This document shows positions 1-9,160 of a DNA stretch of 52,071 bases, one piece after another; positions within the stretch are counted from its first letter, which is position 1; each line of letters begins with the position of its first letter. The position numbers were made by a program, and so were the translations under genes. Source of the stretch: Nocardia miyunensis NBRC 108239 (lineage in GTDB: Bacteria > Actinomycetota > Actinomycetes > Mycobacteriales > Mycobacteriaceae); contig NZ_BDBQ01000107.1 in NCBI RefSeq assembly GCF_001613065.1, positions 1 through 52,071 on the forward strand, in the 5' to 3' direction. The notes beneath the pieces were generated by a model. That model saw only the letters and a program-made list of their open reading frames with translations. It ran no database searches and was not told the DNA's origin.

Positions 1-644
1 CGCCGCAACGCGCTGGCCAGGTCGTCCGCGACGACGCGCAGAGCTCGCGCACGCGCGGAGTCTCCGACCGAGGCGGCCGGGTCGAACATGGCCGCTTCGG
101 CGGTCCAGTCGGCGTCCTCGCCGACCAGCTCGTCGAGCCGGTGGGCCGAGCCGGGGCGCAGCGCCTCGGGCAGATGGTCACGAACCACGCACAATGCATG
201 GCGCGGGCTCGGGGCGGCGGCGAATTCCACCGGGGCGTCGAAACCGTGGAACCGCACCCGATCTCGCGGCGCGCGGTCGGCATTGTGCGCTCGAAGCCAT
301 TGCAGCAGTTCGCGATTGCCCGGTATGCCGCCGAATCCGTGGCTGAATCCGGTCGCCAGGACGGTGTCGATATCGGTGCTCGCACCGGTCACATAGTCGT
401 CGGCCACCGATGCGGACAGCGCGTCGGTCTCCAGTGCGATCGACCGGTATCCGCGCTCGACGAGGTGGGCGAGGATGTCGTTGCGCAGCAACGGAAACGC
501 TTCGATCCCGTGCACCGGCTCGCCCAGTGCGAACAGCGCGGGCGGTTCGGCGCGGGCGGCGAGCACCTCGTCCAGGGTTCGGCCCAGACTCGCCGGATCG
601 TCCAGTGGTCGGCCGATCGTGTGCAGTGCGGCGGCAGTGGACAT
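1..644 (-). CDS. Erythromycin esterase family protein (partial, C-terminus off the left edge)
   Basis: The N-terminal 214 residues are present; the gene runs off the window. Seen: the segment LGEPVHGIEAF near residue 42 and IALETD near residue 72 match the GExxH and following acidic motif that carry the catalytic His and Glu of EreA/EreB-type enzymes. Established: the family includes macrolide-lactone hydrolases, but most actinobacterial members have no proven substrate. The ATG at 644 is preceded by GGAAGGGG at good spacing. It diverges from a double-MerR regulator, which is the likely controller (inference). Real macrolide esterase activity cannot be judged from this fragment. Confidence 0.85.
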   Translation of the reverse strand, partial: MSTAAALHTIGRPLDDPASLGRTLDEVLAARAEPPALFALGEPVHGIEAFPLLRNDILAHLVERGYRSIALETDALSASVADDYVTGASTDIDTVLATGFSHGFGGIPGNRELLQWLRAHNADRAPRDRVRFHGFDAPVEFAAAPSPRHALCVVRDHLPEALRPGSAHRLDELVGEDADWTAEAAMFDPAASVGDSARARALRVVADDLASALR

Positions 645-758
645 GGAATACCCCTTCCCGAAAGACATCACCCTCGACGATATCGTTGAAGAATCGAGTG
701 AGATTTCGGTGAAGTTCACTTGGTGATTTCGAGAGAAAAGCTCAATCGGAGGTGCGTT

Positions 759-1463
759 CTGCGACCCATCGACCTGGCCCGCGAGCACGGATTGTCCGCG
801 CAGGCGATCCGCAATTACGACGAGGCGGGGATCCTTCCGGCGGCCGAACGCAGCGCCTCGGGCCACCGGCGCTACACCCCGGCGCACGCCCAGGCCCTGC
901 GCGCATTCCTGGCCCTGCGCCGGGGGCACGGGCATCAGCAGGCGATGGAGATCATGTGCGCGATCAACCAGGGCCGCACCGAGTCCGCCTACCGGCTCAT
1001 CGATGCCACGCACCTGGCGCTGGTCGCCGAACGCGATACCCGCACCGACGTCGCCTCGGCCCTGACCGCGCTGTCCGATACCGCACCGGCTCCGTTGCGC
1101 GGGCAGCCGCTGACCGTCGGTGAACTGGCCCGCCGACTCGGCGTGCACCCCGCGACGTTGCGCACCTGGGAGTCCCACGGCATCGTGCGCCCCGACCGCG
1201 ACCGGGCGACGGGGTACCGCCGATACGGTCCGGACGGTGTGCGAGATGCGCAGATCGCACGGGAGTTGCGCCGCGGCGGATATCCGCTGCCGCAGGTCGC
1301 GCGGTTCCTGGATTCACTGCGCGAGGCCGGTGGGGCCGAACCGCTGCGCGTATTCCTCGATTCCTGGCAGGACCGGCTGACCTCCCGTGCCCGCGCCCTG
1401 CTGGCCGGCGCCGCCCAACTCGACGGCTACCTTGCCGTCCTGGATCACCACGGCGGAAGTTGA
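759..1463 (+). CDS. Double-domain MerR family regulator (TioE-like)
   Basis: About 234 residues with two MerR-type winged helices. The first is at residues 1-70 (PIDLAREHGLSAQAIRNYDE, then GHRRYTP). The second is near residues 123-190 (LTVGELARRLGVHPATLRTWE, then GYRRYGPDGV). Family members carrying two MerR HTH domains occur in actinobacteria and are described as TioE-like. Start choice: an ideal GGAGG at 748-752 sits 6 nt before CTG at 759, and homologues begin with RPIDLAREHG, so I infer a rare CTG start; TTG 720 and GTG 723 are in-frame alternatives without a good ribosome site. It is divergent from the esterase-like gene and probably regulates it. Confidence 0.82.
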   Translation: MRPIDLAREHGLSAQAIRNYDEAGILPAAERSASGHRRYTPAHAQALRAFLALRRGHGHQQAMEIMCAINQGRTESAYRLIDATHLALVAERDTRTDVASALTALSDTAPAPLRGQPLTVGELARRLGVHPATLRTWESHGIVRPDRDRATGYRRYGPDGVRDAQIARELRRGGYPLPQVARFLDSLREAGGAEPLRVFLDSWQDRLTSRARALLAGAAQLDGYLAVLDHHGGS

Positions 1464-1644
1464 ATGCTGTTGCCGCACAGTGGTTCCCGCACACCATCCG
1501 CCGGTGGGCCGCATCGCCTCGGGCACCGGACCCAGCAGCGCGGAATCCATTGACCGGAATCCGTCCGTGTCGGCGCGTCCATGGGATGGCTTGACCTTCA
1601 CACTGTGACAACGACTCCAATGGGCGGCGAAGGAGGTGGTTGTC

Positions 1645-2298
1645 GTGAACACCATCCACGGCGAGCCGGATGCTCGCCTCATCGCCGCCCTCGCCCACGC
1701 CGAATCCTCGGTCCGGCTGCGCGCGGCGCTGTCGGCGGGAACGCTGGGCGACCCGCGTGTGGCGGAGGCCCTCGTCGCGCGGTGTGCGCTCGAACCGGAT
1801 TTCTTCGTCCGGGACATGCTGACCTGGGCGTTGTGCCGGTTGCCGGCCGAGGTGACGGTGCCGAGGCTGCTCGCGGAGCTGGGGGCCGCGACAGCTCAGG
1901 CGCGCAGTCAGGCGCTGCACACCCTGTCCAAGATCGGAGACCGCGCCGCCTGGCCCGCGGTGTCGGGCTTGCTGCACGACTCGGACGACGAGGTCGCACT
2001 GAGCGCGTGGCGGGCCGCGGCGGCTCTGGTTCCGCCCGGGTCCGAGGGCTCGCTCGCCGCGGATCTGGCGGCCGCGCTCGGCCGCGGCGATCAGCCGGTG
2101 CAACTGGGCCTGAGCCGGGCGCTGGCCGCGCTCGGCGAGGCCGCGACACCGGTGCTCGCTGCCGCGGCGAATCATCGTGATCCCCGGGTCCGCGCTCATG
2201 CCGACGCCACCGAGCGGTTGCGCCGCGATCCCGGCAGCGGGTTCGAGCCCTCGCTCGAGCTGGCCCGGCGGGTGTACGTAACAGGTTCGGGCACATAG
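1645..2298 (+). CDS. HEAT-repeat protein
   Basis: This 217-residue protein is built of tandem helical HEAT/PBS-lyase-type repeats (for example VRLRAALSAGTLGDPRVAEAL, then VRDMLTWALCRL, then ARSQALHTLSKIGD). It has no membrane segment or catalytic motif. GTG 1645 is chosen because AGGAGG lies 8 nt upstream; the earlier in-frame GTG at 1636 is inside that ribosome site. It sits 29 bp upstream of a MerR regulator that itself carries HEAT repeats, so the two are probably co-transcribed and may interact. The function is unknown; HEAT arrays usually act as protein-binding scaffolds. Confidence 0.85.
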   Translation: MNTIHGEPDARLIAALAHAESSVRLRAALSAGTLGDPRVAEALVARCALEPDFFVRDMLTWALCRLPAEVTVPRLLAELGAATAQARSQALHTLSKIGDRAAWPAVSGLLHDSDDEVALSAWRAAAALVPPGSEGSLAADLAAALGRGDQPVQLGLSRALAALGEAATPVLAAAANHRDPRVRAHADATERLRRDPGSGFEPSLELARRVYVTGSGT

Positions 2299-2327
2299 GG
2301 TTCCGGCACACGGGAGGAGGCGATGGG

Positions 2328-3332
2328 ATGTTGATCGGAGAGGTGTCGCGGCGCTCGGGGGTCAGCACCCGCATGCTGCGCCACTACGACGCGCTGGGTC
2401 TGGTGACCCCGACCGGCCGCACCGTCGGCGGTTACCGCGAATACTCCGCGCAGGACATCCGTCGCCTGTTCCACGTCGAATGTCTCCGAACCCTGGGCCT
2501 GTCGCTGAACGAGGCCAAGCGGGCGATGGATGATCCCGATTTCGCGCCGGCCGCGCTGGTCGGCGAGCTGATCGAGCACACCCGGGCGCGGATCGCCGCC
2601 GAGCAGGAGCTGCTGCGCAATCTCGAGCGCATCGATGCCGCCGCCCCGGCGCAGTGGGGCGAGGTCACGAACATCGTCGCGCTGCTGCGCGGGCTGGAGT
2701 CGGAGTCCGGGAACCGTCGTCAGCAGGCGGTGCTGTCGCAGAACACGGCCGCCGCGCTGCCGGTGGCCGCGGTGGCGCAGGCGGCGCTGTCGGAGGAGGA
2801 CCCGAATGTGGCTGGGGCACTGCGCTGGTCGCTGGCCCGCGCGGCCGGTGCCGGGTTGGCCGAGCTGGCCGTCGGTCTGGATGCGACGCAGGTCCAGGTC
2901 CGCCGCCGCGCGGTCCTGGCGATCGCGGCCGTGCCCACCGCCGAGGCGACCACGCTGCTGCGGCGGGCCCTCGACGACGCCGACACGACGGTCCGCGAAC
3001 GCGCCGCGCTGGCCCTGGGCTCGCGGCAGGTGGCCGAGTCGATACCGGTCCTGCTGGAGATGATCGTCGCGGGCCGCTCCGACGTCGAGGCCGCGGAGGT
3101 CCTCGGATCGCTCGCCCGCGCCGACGACATCGTGCGAGCCATGCGAGACGAACTCGACGGCACCGCCGACCCCGCGACGCGGCTGCGAATCACGCAGGCG
3201 TTCGCGGAGATTCCCGGCGCCGCGGCCCGGGCGGCCCTGACCGATCTGACCGAGGATCACGATCGCACCGTCGCGGCGACCGCGGCGGCCATCGTCGGCG
3301 CCCGCGACCGCCGCCGACGCGGCAAGGGTTGA
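2328..3332 (+). CDS. MerR regulator fused to a HEAT-repeat domain
   Basis: This protein has 334 residues. Residues 1-70 form a MerR HTH (LIGEVSRRSGVSTRMLRHYD, GYREYSAQDI), followed by a dimerisation helix to about residue 110. Residues 120-330 are HEAT-like repeats (VAGALRWSLARA, VRRRAVLAIAAVPT, VRERAALALGSRQV, and so on) in place of the usual small effector-binding domain. GAGGAGG precedes ATG 2328. The neighbouring HEAT-only gene has the same repeat type, suggesting a duplication or a partner. Inference: the HEAT domain senses or binds a protein rather than a metal or small molecule. Confidence 0.88.
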   Translation: MLIGEVSRRSGVSTRMLRHYDALGLVTPTGRTVGGYREYSAQDIRRLFHVECLRTLGLSLNEAKRAMDDPDFAPAALVGELIEHTRARIAAEQELLRNLERIDAAAPAQWGEVTNIVALLRGLESESGNRRQQAVLSQNTAAALPVAAVAQAALSEEDPNVAGALRWSLARAAGAGLAELAVGLDATQVQVRRRAVLAIAAVPTAEATTLLRRALDDADTTVRERAALALGSRQVAESIPVLLEMIVAGRSDVEAAEVLGSLARADDIVRAMRDELDGTADPATRLRITQAFAEIPGAAARAALTDLTEDHDRTVAATAAAIVGARDRRRRGKG

Positions 3333-3660
3333 ACGGATTCATCACGGCGACCGCTCTCGACACGACGCAGCCGTCGAACCGTGACCGGAGCCGGGTCGTC
3401 ATGTCCGCTCGGCGCGACGATCGGCCGGATCCCGCCGAGCCGGGACGTTACCGCAGGCCATTCGGCACGGAGGGTGACGAGCGTTGATGGCGATGCAGCC
3501 GAATCTCCGATCACCCGCACAACCCTCAGCGCCCGCCGGGGTGTGCCCACGCTGTGCGTCAACGGGACTGACCAGGCGTCATCTCATCGATTTCGAGCAT
3601 TCGCCGGGACCGCCGAGCTCGGTCCGCACCAGGTCCTGGGCGATCGGCGGCATGTACGGG
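3333..3660. other. Intergenic stretch, nothing identified
   Basis: This 328-bp stretch lies between the convergent MerR-HEAT and TetR genes. I see no convincing ORF with a ribosome site, RNA gene or strong hairpin here. Confidence 0.5.
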
Positions 3661-4254
3661 TCACGATTCAGGAGTGGACGGCGGATTGGGCCCGTCGAGG
3701 GCCGCGGTGACCCAGGGGCGCAGGATCGTGTCGATCTGTTCCTCGGAAATATCCGTGAGCGCGTCGAGTTCGAGGAAGTGCCGGGCGATGGTCAGGCCCA
3801 GGATGCTGCTGACGGTCAGGGCGGCGCGGAGTTCGGCGTCGGGGCGGTTGTCGGCGCGGGCGAGGTTCTGGATACGTTCGCCGAGGAAATTGCGCATCGC
3901 GGCAGTTGCCTCGGGTGCGGTCAGCATGGATCGGGCCAGGGCGCGAGCCTCGGGCGGCGGGGTGTTCAGGCGGACGCCGAGGATGTCGAACAGGTGCTCG
4001 GCGACGTCTTGGGGGGTGCTCGAGGCGTCCAGCTCGTCGGTGCTGCCGCGATGCAATTGGGTGGCGACGGCGAACAGGTCGTTCTTCGAGCCGTAGTGCT
4101 GCAGGACCAGGGAGGGGTCGACTCCGGCGCGCCGGGCCACACCGCGCACGGTGGCGCGCTCGAGTCCGTATTCGCCGAATTCGGCCTGTGCGGCGCTGAG
4201 AATCCGTTGCGCGGTGGCCGCGCGCCGGGCCGCGCGTGTCGTCGGTTCGTCCAC
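3661..4254 (-). CDS. TetR family transcriptional regulator
   Basis: This 197-residue protein has an N-terminal TetR HTH at residues 10-60 (RILSAAQAEFGEYGLERATV, AGVDPSLVLQHYGSKNDLF) and an all-helical ligand-binding domain behind it. It starts at GTG 4254. It diverges from an amidohydrolase across 68 bp that contain an inverted repeat (4270-4302), so it most likely represses that enzyme and itself. The ligand is unknown. Confidence 0.92.
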   Translation of the reverse strand: MDEPTTRAARRAATAQRILSAAQAEFGEYGLERATVRGVARRAGVDPSLVLQHYGSKNDLFAVATQLHRGSTDELDASSTPQDVAEHLFDILGVRLNTPPPEARALARSMLTAPEATAAMRNFLGERIQNLARADNRPDAELRAALTVSSILGLTIARHFLELDALTDISEEQIDTILRPWVTAALDGPNPPSTPES

Positions 4255-4269
4255 CCGGTCACTCTACAG

Positions 4270-4302
4270 CTGTTGAGCGAACCTGTTATGCTCACTCAAC
4301 AG
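4270..4302. promoter_or_regulatory. Candidate TetR operator between TetR and amidohydrolase genes
   Basis: The arms CTGTTGAGCGA (4270-4280) and CTCACTCAACAG (4291-4302) form an inverted repeat with one internal mismatch. A TGTTAT hexamer in the spacer could be the -10 box of the amidohydrolase promoter. A symmetric site straddling a promoter between divergent genes is typical of TetR control. Confidence 0.65.
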
Positions 4303-4322
4303 ACGATGAGCGAAGGAGCGCG

Positions 4323-5321
4323 ATGAGAGTCGTCACCATCGAGGAGCACTGGACCACCGAGGGCATCGACCGGGCGGTGCGTGCCCACGCACTCGATGCC
4401 AGCGTGGCCCTCAACGATCGGGGCGACATCCCCGAGCGGCTGTTCGACCTGGGCGCGGACCGGATCGCGGCGATGGACGCGGCGGGAGTGGATCTGCAGA
4501 TCATCTCCCTGGCCCCGCCGGGGACCTACGGCCTGCCACCGGGCGAGGCGGTGGCGCTGTGCCGCGAGGCCAACGATCGCGCCGCGGACGCGGTCGCGCG
4601 TCATCCGGACCGATTCCGGACGATGACGACCTTGCCGATGTCCGATCCGGCCGCCGCGGTGGCCGAACTCGAACGGACCGCGACCTCGTCCGCGCACGTG
4701 GGCATCATGTCCTACGGCCGCTGCGGCGAGCGCCCGCTGGACGATCCCGCCTACGACGATCTGCTCGCCGCCGCGGCCGCACATGCTCGCCCGCTGTTCA
4801 TCCATCCGCAGATCCCCCCGGACGCGGTGCGCGAGGCGTCCTATCGCGGGCTCGGCGAGACGCTCGATCTGGCGTTGGCGACCTTCGGCTGGGGCTGGCA
4901 CGCCGAGGCCGGGCTCGCGGCGTTGCGGCTGATTCTCAGCGGCGCGTTCGACCGGCACCCGGATCTGCGGATCGTGCTGGGGCACTGGGGTGAGATGCTG
5001 CTGTTCTGGCTCGACCGGGTCGACAGCCTCTCCAATGTGGCCACGCATCTGAATCGCCGTGTCGCGGACTACATCCGGAGCAATGTGCACATCGCGACCA
5101 GCGGCATGCTGACCCCGCACCTGCTACGCCACGCTCTGGACTTCACCACCGCCGACCGGATCCTGCTGTCCGGGGACTATCCGTTCCACCGCCTCGGGGC
5201 AACGAGCGTGCCGGATTTCCTGGACACCGTCCCCGCCCCCGAGGATCGCCGAAAGATCGCCCACGCCAACGCCGATGCGCTCTACGGCCTCACCCCCGTA
5301 TCCGCCCAACCGACCCCGTAA
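4323..5321 (+). CDS. Amidohydrolase 2 family protein (ACMSD / gamma-resorcylate decarboxylase type)
   Basis: This 332-residue TIM-barrel enzyme shows the metal-site pattern of the decarboxylating amidohydrolases: E-x-H near residues 7-9 (IEEHW), a His in LFIHPQ near residue 160, HWGE near 222 and the catalytic Asp in LSGDYPF near 283. Related enzymes reversibly decarboxylate aromatic or muconate-semialdehyde acids using a divalent metal; the substrate here is not readable. GAAGGAG precedes ATG 4323. It is divergent from a TetR repressor, suggesting induction by an aromatic compound (inference). Confidence 0.87.
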   Translation: MRVVTIEEHWTTEGIDRAVRAHALDASVALNDRGDIPERLFDLGADRIAAMDAAGVDLQIISLAPPGTYGLPPGEAVALCREANDRAADAVARHPDRFRTMTTLPMSDPAAAVAELERTATSSAHVGIMSYGRCGERPLDDPAYDDLLAAAAAHARPLFIHPQIPPDAVREASYRGLGETLDLALATFGWGWHAEAGLAALRLILSGAFDRHPDLRIVLGHWGEMLLFWLDRVDSLSNVATHLNRRVADYIRSNVHIATSGMLTPHLLRHALDFTTADRILLSGDYPFHRLGATSVPDFLDTVPAPEDRRKIAHANADALYGLTPVSAQPTP

Positions 5322-5538
5322 GCAGGTCTCTGGACTACCTCGCGCACACGGTCGCCCGGTAGGCGGGGACAACCGGTCCGATCGATCGCCGGATGCTGCG
5401 CTGCGGCCGGGCGCCGGATCGACGCCGGCTCGAGTGGGGGGCAAGCAAACCGAGGCGGCTGCCCCGAAGCGGCCCTGATCGTCACGAGCCTTGGCATAAG
5501 TTATCCGCGCGGGAAACACCGGCGGAAGGCGAACGAGA

Positions 5539-6340
5539 ATGGACCGGGCAATGACGAATGCGGGGGTGGCCGGACGCAGGTATGTCGTGACCGGGTCGGC
5601 GTCGGGTATCGGTGCGGCGACCGCGGCGATTCTGCGCCGGCGTGGCGGGGAGGTCATCGGTTGCGACCTCGACGACGCCGATATCCGAGCCGACCTGTCC
5701 ACGCCGGACGGCAGGCGGGCACTGGTCGAGCAGGTGCACGAATTCGGTTCCGTCGATGCGGTACTCGCGATCGCGGGCGGCGGCAGGACCGGCCTGATCG
5801 AGACGAACTACTTCGGCGCGGTCGCGACGCTGGAGGGCCTGCGGCCGCTGCTGGCGCAGAGTGACGCGCCGCGCGCCGTGGTCGTGTCGTCGACCTCGTC
5901 GCTCGCGCCCGCGGACGAGCTCGTGATGCGGGCATGTCTGGATGGTGACGAGGCCGCCGCCGTCACCGCCATCGCGGCGTCCCCGTCCGGCGGCGGCGAG
6001 GCCGGTGCTTATGGCGTCGCCAAGCGCGCACTCAATCGCTGGGTGCGCACGGCTGCCCCCAACATCCGAGTGGGCAGGGGCCGGTATCGCCCTCAACGCC
6101 GTCGCTTCCGGTGTCGTCGACACGCCCGCGGCCGCGTGGATCTTCGCGAGCGACGAGGTCCGCACCGCGGTGGAAACCGCTGCACCGCAACCGTTCGGCG
6201 GCTTTCCCGGGCGGCCGGAGTGGGTCGGTGAGCTCATCTGCTGGCTCGCCGGCGCGGACAACCGATTCGTGACCGGACAGGTCGTGTTCGCCGCCGGAGG
6301 TGCGGAGGCGGCGTTGATCGGGGATCTGCACTGGCGCTGA
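5539..6340 (+). pseudogene. Short-chain dehydrogenase/reductase, broken by a single-base frameshift
   Basis: The first part reads as a 3-alpha-hydroxysteroid-dehydrogenase-like SDR: TGSASGIGAAT cofactor motif, CDLDDADIRADLS, VVVSSTSS, and the Y-x-x-x-K catalytic pair in AYGVAKRALNRW. At a run of five C (6056-6060) the frame must slip by one base to continue as TSEWAGAGIALNAVASGVVD and end at 6340 (FVTGQVVFAAGG). Removing one C restores a normal protein of about 266 residues. It is either a real +1 mutation or a homopolymer read error. It follows the amidohydrolase on the same strand, 217 bp downstream. Confidence 0.82.
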
Positions 6341-6397
6341 GGATCGATGCGGACAGTGCACCGACCGGATACGCGCGCCGGTCGGCAGCATCCGGCG

Positions 6398-7981
6398 CTA
6401 CCGCGCGAGGATACGGGTCAGCAGGTGGTGTAGCAGGTGGGCGGGAGCGGGCGGGGCGGTGAGGATGCGCGCGGCGATGATCTGGTCCGGCCGGACCAGC
6501 AGCGCGCCGTCCGGTTCGATGCCCACGGTCTGGGCCCAGGGGCGGATCTCCTTGTGGGACAGCGGGATCACGTGGGAATCGATCCGGATGCCCAGGCGGT
6601 CCGCGGCGTCGGAGGCCGCGGCGATCCAGCGGTGGTTACCGGCGATGACGGTGCAGCGCGTGCCGATCAGGTCCAGGGTCGACGCGCCGCCGGGGAGGCG
6701 GTGGTGCGGCAGGCGCGAGCCGGGGGCGCCGTCCAGGTCGGCGAATACGTCCTCGGTGGAGGGCAGGTCCGGCTGCGGGTCGATCACCGCGGCCGAATCG
6801 TAGCGGTAGCCCAGGTGCACCACGGGTGCGTGCAGCGCACCGGCGGCCGCACGGCGTTCTGCGGCGGTGGGATCCCAGTGCAGTATCGGGTCGGCGAGCC
6901 GGATCATGGCCTGCGCCAGGGTCATTGCCGCGACCGGGCGTCGTTCGGCATCGTAGGTGTCCAGCAGGGCGGGCCCGGCGTCGCCGCGTAGCACCGCCGC
7001 CAGTTTCCAAGCCAGATTGTGCGCATCGGCCACCCCGGTGTTCAGGCCGAACGCCCCGATCGGCGGGACGGTGTGCGCGGCATCGCCGGCGAGGAACACT
7101 CGCCCCTGCCCGAACCGGTCGGCGAGATGCCCGCGCGGCCGCCACGGCAGCGCACTGACGATCTCCACCGGCAGCGCATCGTCGCCGACCGCGGCGCGGA
7201 TCAGCTCACGACAGTGTTCATCGGTGAAATGTGCTGCCGCATCGGACATCTCGTCGGCGCGGGCATGGAAGATCCATTCCTTCTCCCCATCGACGGTCAC
7301 CAGCAGTCCGGGCGCGTCGGGATTGGTGATGGTGCAGTTCACGAAGTGGCGGCCACCGGTGTAGCGGGTCAGATCGGCGCGGAACAGGATGCTCACGGTC
7401 GGCTCGCCCAATGCGCCGGGCCCGCTGACGCCGATGCCGAGCCGCTCGCGCACAGTACTGCGCACCCCGTCGGCGGCGATCAGGTAGTCCGCGGCGATGA
7501 CCTCGCCGGTGTCGAGCGTGACGCTCACTCCCCCGGATTCGATCGCGCACTCGCGCACCCGCGCCGAGAACCGCACGCGCGCACCGCCGTCGCGGGCCGC
7601 GGGCAGCAGCACCGAGTCCAAGCGGTGCTGCGGGCAGACCCCCCGCACCCGCGCCGGACTGGGATCGCCTTGGCTCCAAGCGCTTCCGAGGGCCATCCCT
7701 GGTGCGGCCGCGGACAGGTCCGCCGAGGCCAGGGTGTGCATCGTCAGCTTCACCGCCCCGCCCGCGGACATGTCGACCGCGACGTCGTCGACCGCCTGTT
7801 CGAGTCCGGCCTGGCGCAGGAATTCCATGGTGCGCGGCCCGATCCCGGTCGCCCGCGGATGCACCGAGATGCCGGGCTGCTGTTCGAGCACCAGCGGTGT
7901 CACCCCGTGGCGGGTCAGGAACACCGCGGCGGCCAGCCCGACGCTGCCGCCGCCCACGATGAGTACTCTCCGATCAGACAT
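6398..7981 (-). CDS. FAD-dependent aromatic monooxygenase (PHBH/class A type)
   Basis: This 527-residue protein contains an FAD-binding GGGSVGLAAAVFL motif at the N-terminus, ADYLIAADGVRSTVRERLG near residue 165, and the FAD ribityl-binding RVFLAGDAAHTVPP near residue 285. A thioredoxin-like C-terminal domain follows, as in phenol and polyketide hydroxylases. It uses NAD(P)H and O2 to hydroxylate an aromatic ring; drug inactivation is possible but unproven. ATG 7981 is preferred over an in-frame GTG at 7987. It diverges from a TetR regulator across a near-perfect operator. Confidence 0.9.
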   Translation of the reverse strand: MSDRRVLIVGGGSVGLAAAVFLTRHGVTPLVLEQQPGISVHPRATGIGPRTMEFLRQAGLEQAVDDVAVDMSAGGAVKLTMHTLASADLSAAAPGMALGSAWSQGDPSPARVRGVCPQHRLDSVLLPAARDGGARVRFSARVRECAIESGGVSVTLDTGEVIAADYLIAADGVRSTVRERLGIGVSGPGALGEPTVSILFRADLTRYTGGRHFVNCTITNPDAPGLLVTVDGEKEWIFHARADEMSDAAAHFTDEHCRELIRAAVGDDALPVEIVSALPWRPRGHLADRFGQGRVFLAGDAAHTVPPIGAFGLNTGVADAHNLAWKLAAVLRGDAGPALLDTYDAERRPVAAMTLAQAMIRLADPILHWDPTAAERRAAAGALHAPVVHLGYRYDSAAVIDPQPDLPSTEDVFADLDGAPGSRLPHHRLPGGASTLDLIGTRCTVIAGNHRWIAAASDAADRLGIRIDSHVIPLSHKEIRPWAQTVGIEPDGALLVRPDQIIAARILTAPPAPAHLLHHLLTRILAR

Positions 7982-7990
7982 GACCACCCC

Positions 7991-8032
7991 TTACGGCTAC
8001 AGTGTTCGCGTGTGGATACACTGTAGCCATAA
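7991..8032. promoter_or_regulatory. TetR operator: 15-bp inverted repeat between divergent genes
   Basis: The arms at 7991-8005 (TTACGGCTACAGTGT) and 8018-8032 (ACACTGTAGCCATAA) match with a single mismatch around a 12-bp spacer; the inner 11 bp are perfect. It lies between the FAD-monooxygenase and TetR genes and probably covers both promoters. Confidence 0.85.
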
Positions 8033-8073
8033 GGATGGCCGCCCGGCCACCCACCGGTAAGGAGGATTTCCCG

Positions 8074-8793
8074 ATGCCCGAGGACGAGCCGATCCTGGTG
8101 TGGATGCGCGAACCGCGCGCTCCGCGACGGCAGGGTCCGGGTATCGACCTGATCGTCGGCACGGCCGTCGCCATCGCCGACGCCGACGGGCTCGAGGCGG
8201 TGTCGATGCGGCGCGTGGCCGCGGACCTGGGTTCGGGCACCGCGTCGCTGTACCGCTCCCTGACCGGTCGCGACGACCTGATCGACCTGATGATCGACCG
8301 GGTGCGCGGCGAACACGCCTTACCCGAGCGGACCGGAGACTGGCGCGCGGACCTGACCGCGCTGGCACACCATCTGCGCGCGACGCTGCTGCGGCATCCG
8401 TGGCTGGGCCCGCAGATCGCCGGACGTCCCGCGCTGGGCCCGAATTCGCTGCGCGAACAGGAATTCGCCCTCGCCGCGGCCGCCGGACTCACCCCCGACA
8501 TCGCCCGCGTCACCCACATCGTCGACGCCGTGGGCGCCTATATCTTCGGCGCGACCACCCGGCAGATCGCCGAGCAGCGCGCGCACCGCCACACGGGCCT
8601 GAGTGAGGATCAATGGCGTGAGGCCGTCGCCCCCTACATCCGCACCGTCCTGGCCGCGGGCGAGCATCCCCACCTGTCCCGACGCATCCACCAGGACACC
8701 GACCCCACTCCCGAGGACACCTTCGCCTTCGGCCTGACCGCCCTGCTGGACGGCATCGCCCACGCCAACCGCGACGCCCCCGGTAGAGTTTGA
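8074..8793 (+). CDS. TetR family regulator of the class with C-terminal TetR_C domain
   Basis: This 239-residue protein has its HTH at about residues 25-70 (AVAIADADGLEAVSMRRVAA, then DLGSGTASLYRSLTGRDDLI). The extra N-terminal 20 residues and the C-terminal layout resemble the TetR/AcrR_C group that includes TetR proper. GGAGGATTTCCCG before ATG 8074 fixes the start. It is divergent from the FAD monooxygenase and separated by a 15-bp inverted repeat, so it probably represses that enzyme and responds to its substrate. Confidence 0.92.
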   Translation: MPEDEPILVWMREPRAPRRQGPGIDLIVGTAVAIADADGLEAVSMRRVAADLGSGTASLYRSLTGRDDLIDLMIDRVRGEHALPERTGDWRADLTALAHHLRATLLRHPWLGPQIAGRPALGPNSLREQEFALAAAAGLTPDIARVTHIVDAVGAYIFGATTRQIAEQRAHRHTGLSEDQWREAVAPYIRTVLAAGEHPHLSRRIHQDTDPTPEDTFAFGLTALLDGIAHANRDAPGRV

Positions 8794-9160
8794 CGATCGA
8801 GGGAGCCATGCGCGGTCTCGTCGTGTCCCAGCGGAGACCGATAATCTCGACCCGCTCGCATCCTGATCAACACGGCCGCCCGACGTGCCGCGGACTGGTT
8901 CAGCCGAAACCCCAGTGCCGCACTGGCGTTCGCTTACGGGGCGATGACCGGTATCGGCAGGCGTGGGCCATGGTCCTGGCGACACGGCACGGCCCGTGGT
9001 TGGTCGGTGCGCTCGCCCAGCCAGCCGAACCCTGTTGCCGTGCATAACTTTCCATCGCCTCCGCGACGCCCTCACGGGCGATGGCGCTGTGCATCGGGTG
9101 CAATCGCAGCCGATGCCGCCGTGGCCCACCGCACGCGATGCCGCACATCGGCCCCCGGAC
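8794..9160. other. Intergenic stretch, nothing identified
   Basis: This 367-bp stretch holds only a short hairpin near 9068-9086 (ACGCCC TCAC GGGCGA type), which might end the converging transcripts. Short frames on both strands lack ribosome sites and recognisable domains. Confidence 0.45.

Noticed and set aside
8900..9148. Short minus-strand frame (82 codons) in the gap after the TetR gene
   Set aside because: No ribosome site, no recognised domain, and no matching neighbour; not enough to call a gene.
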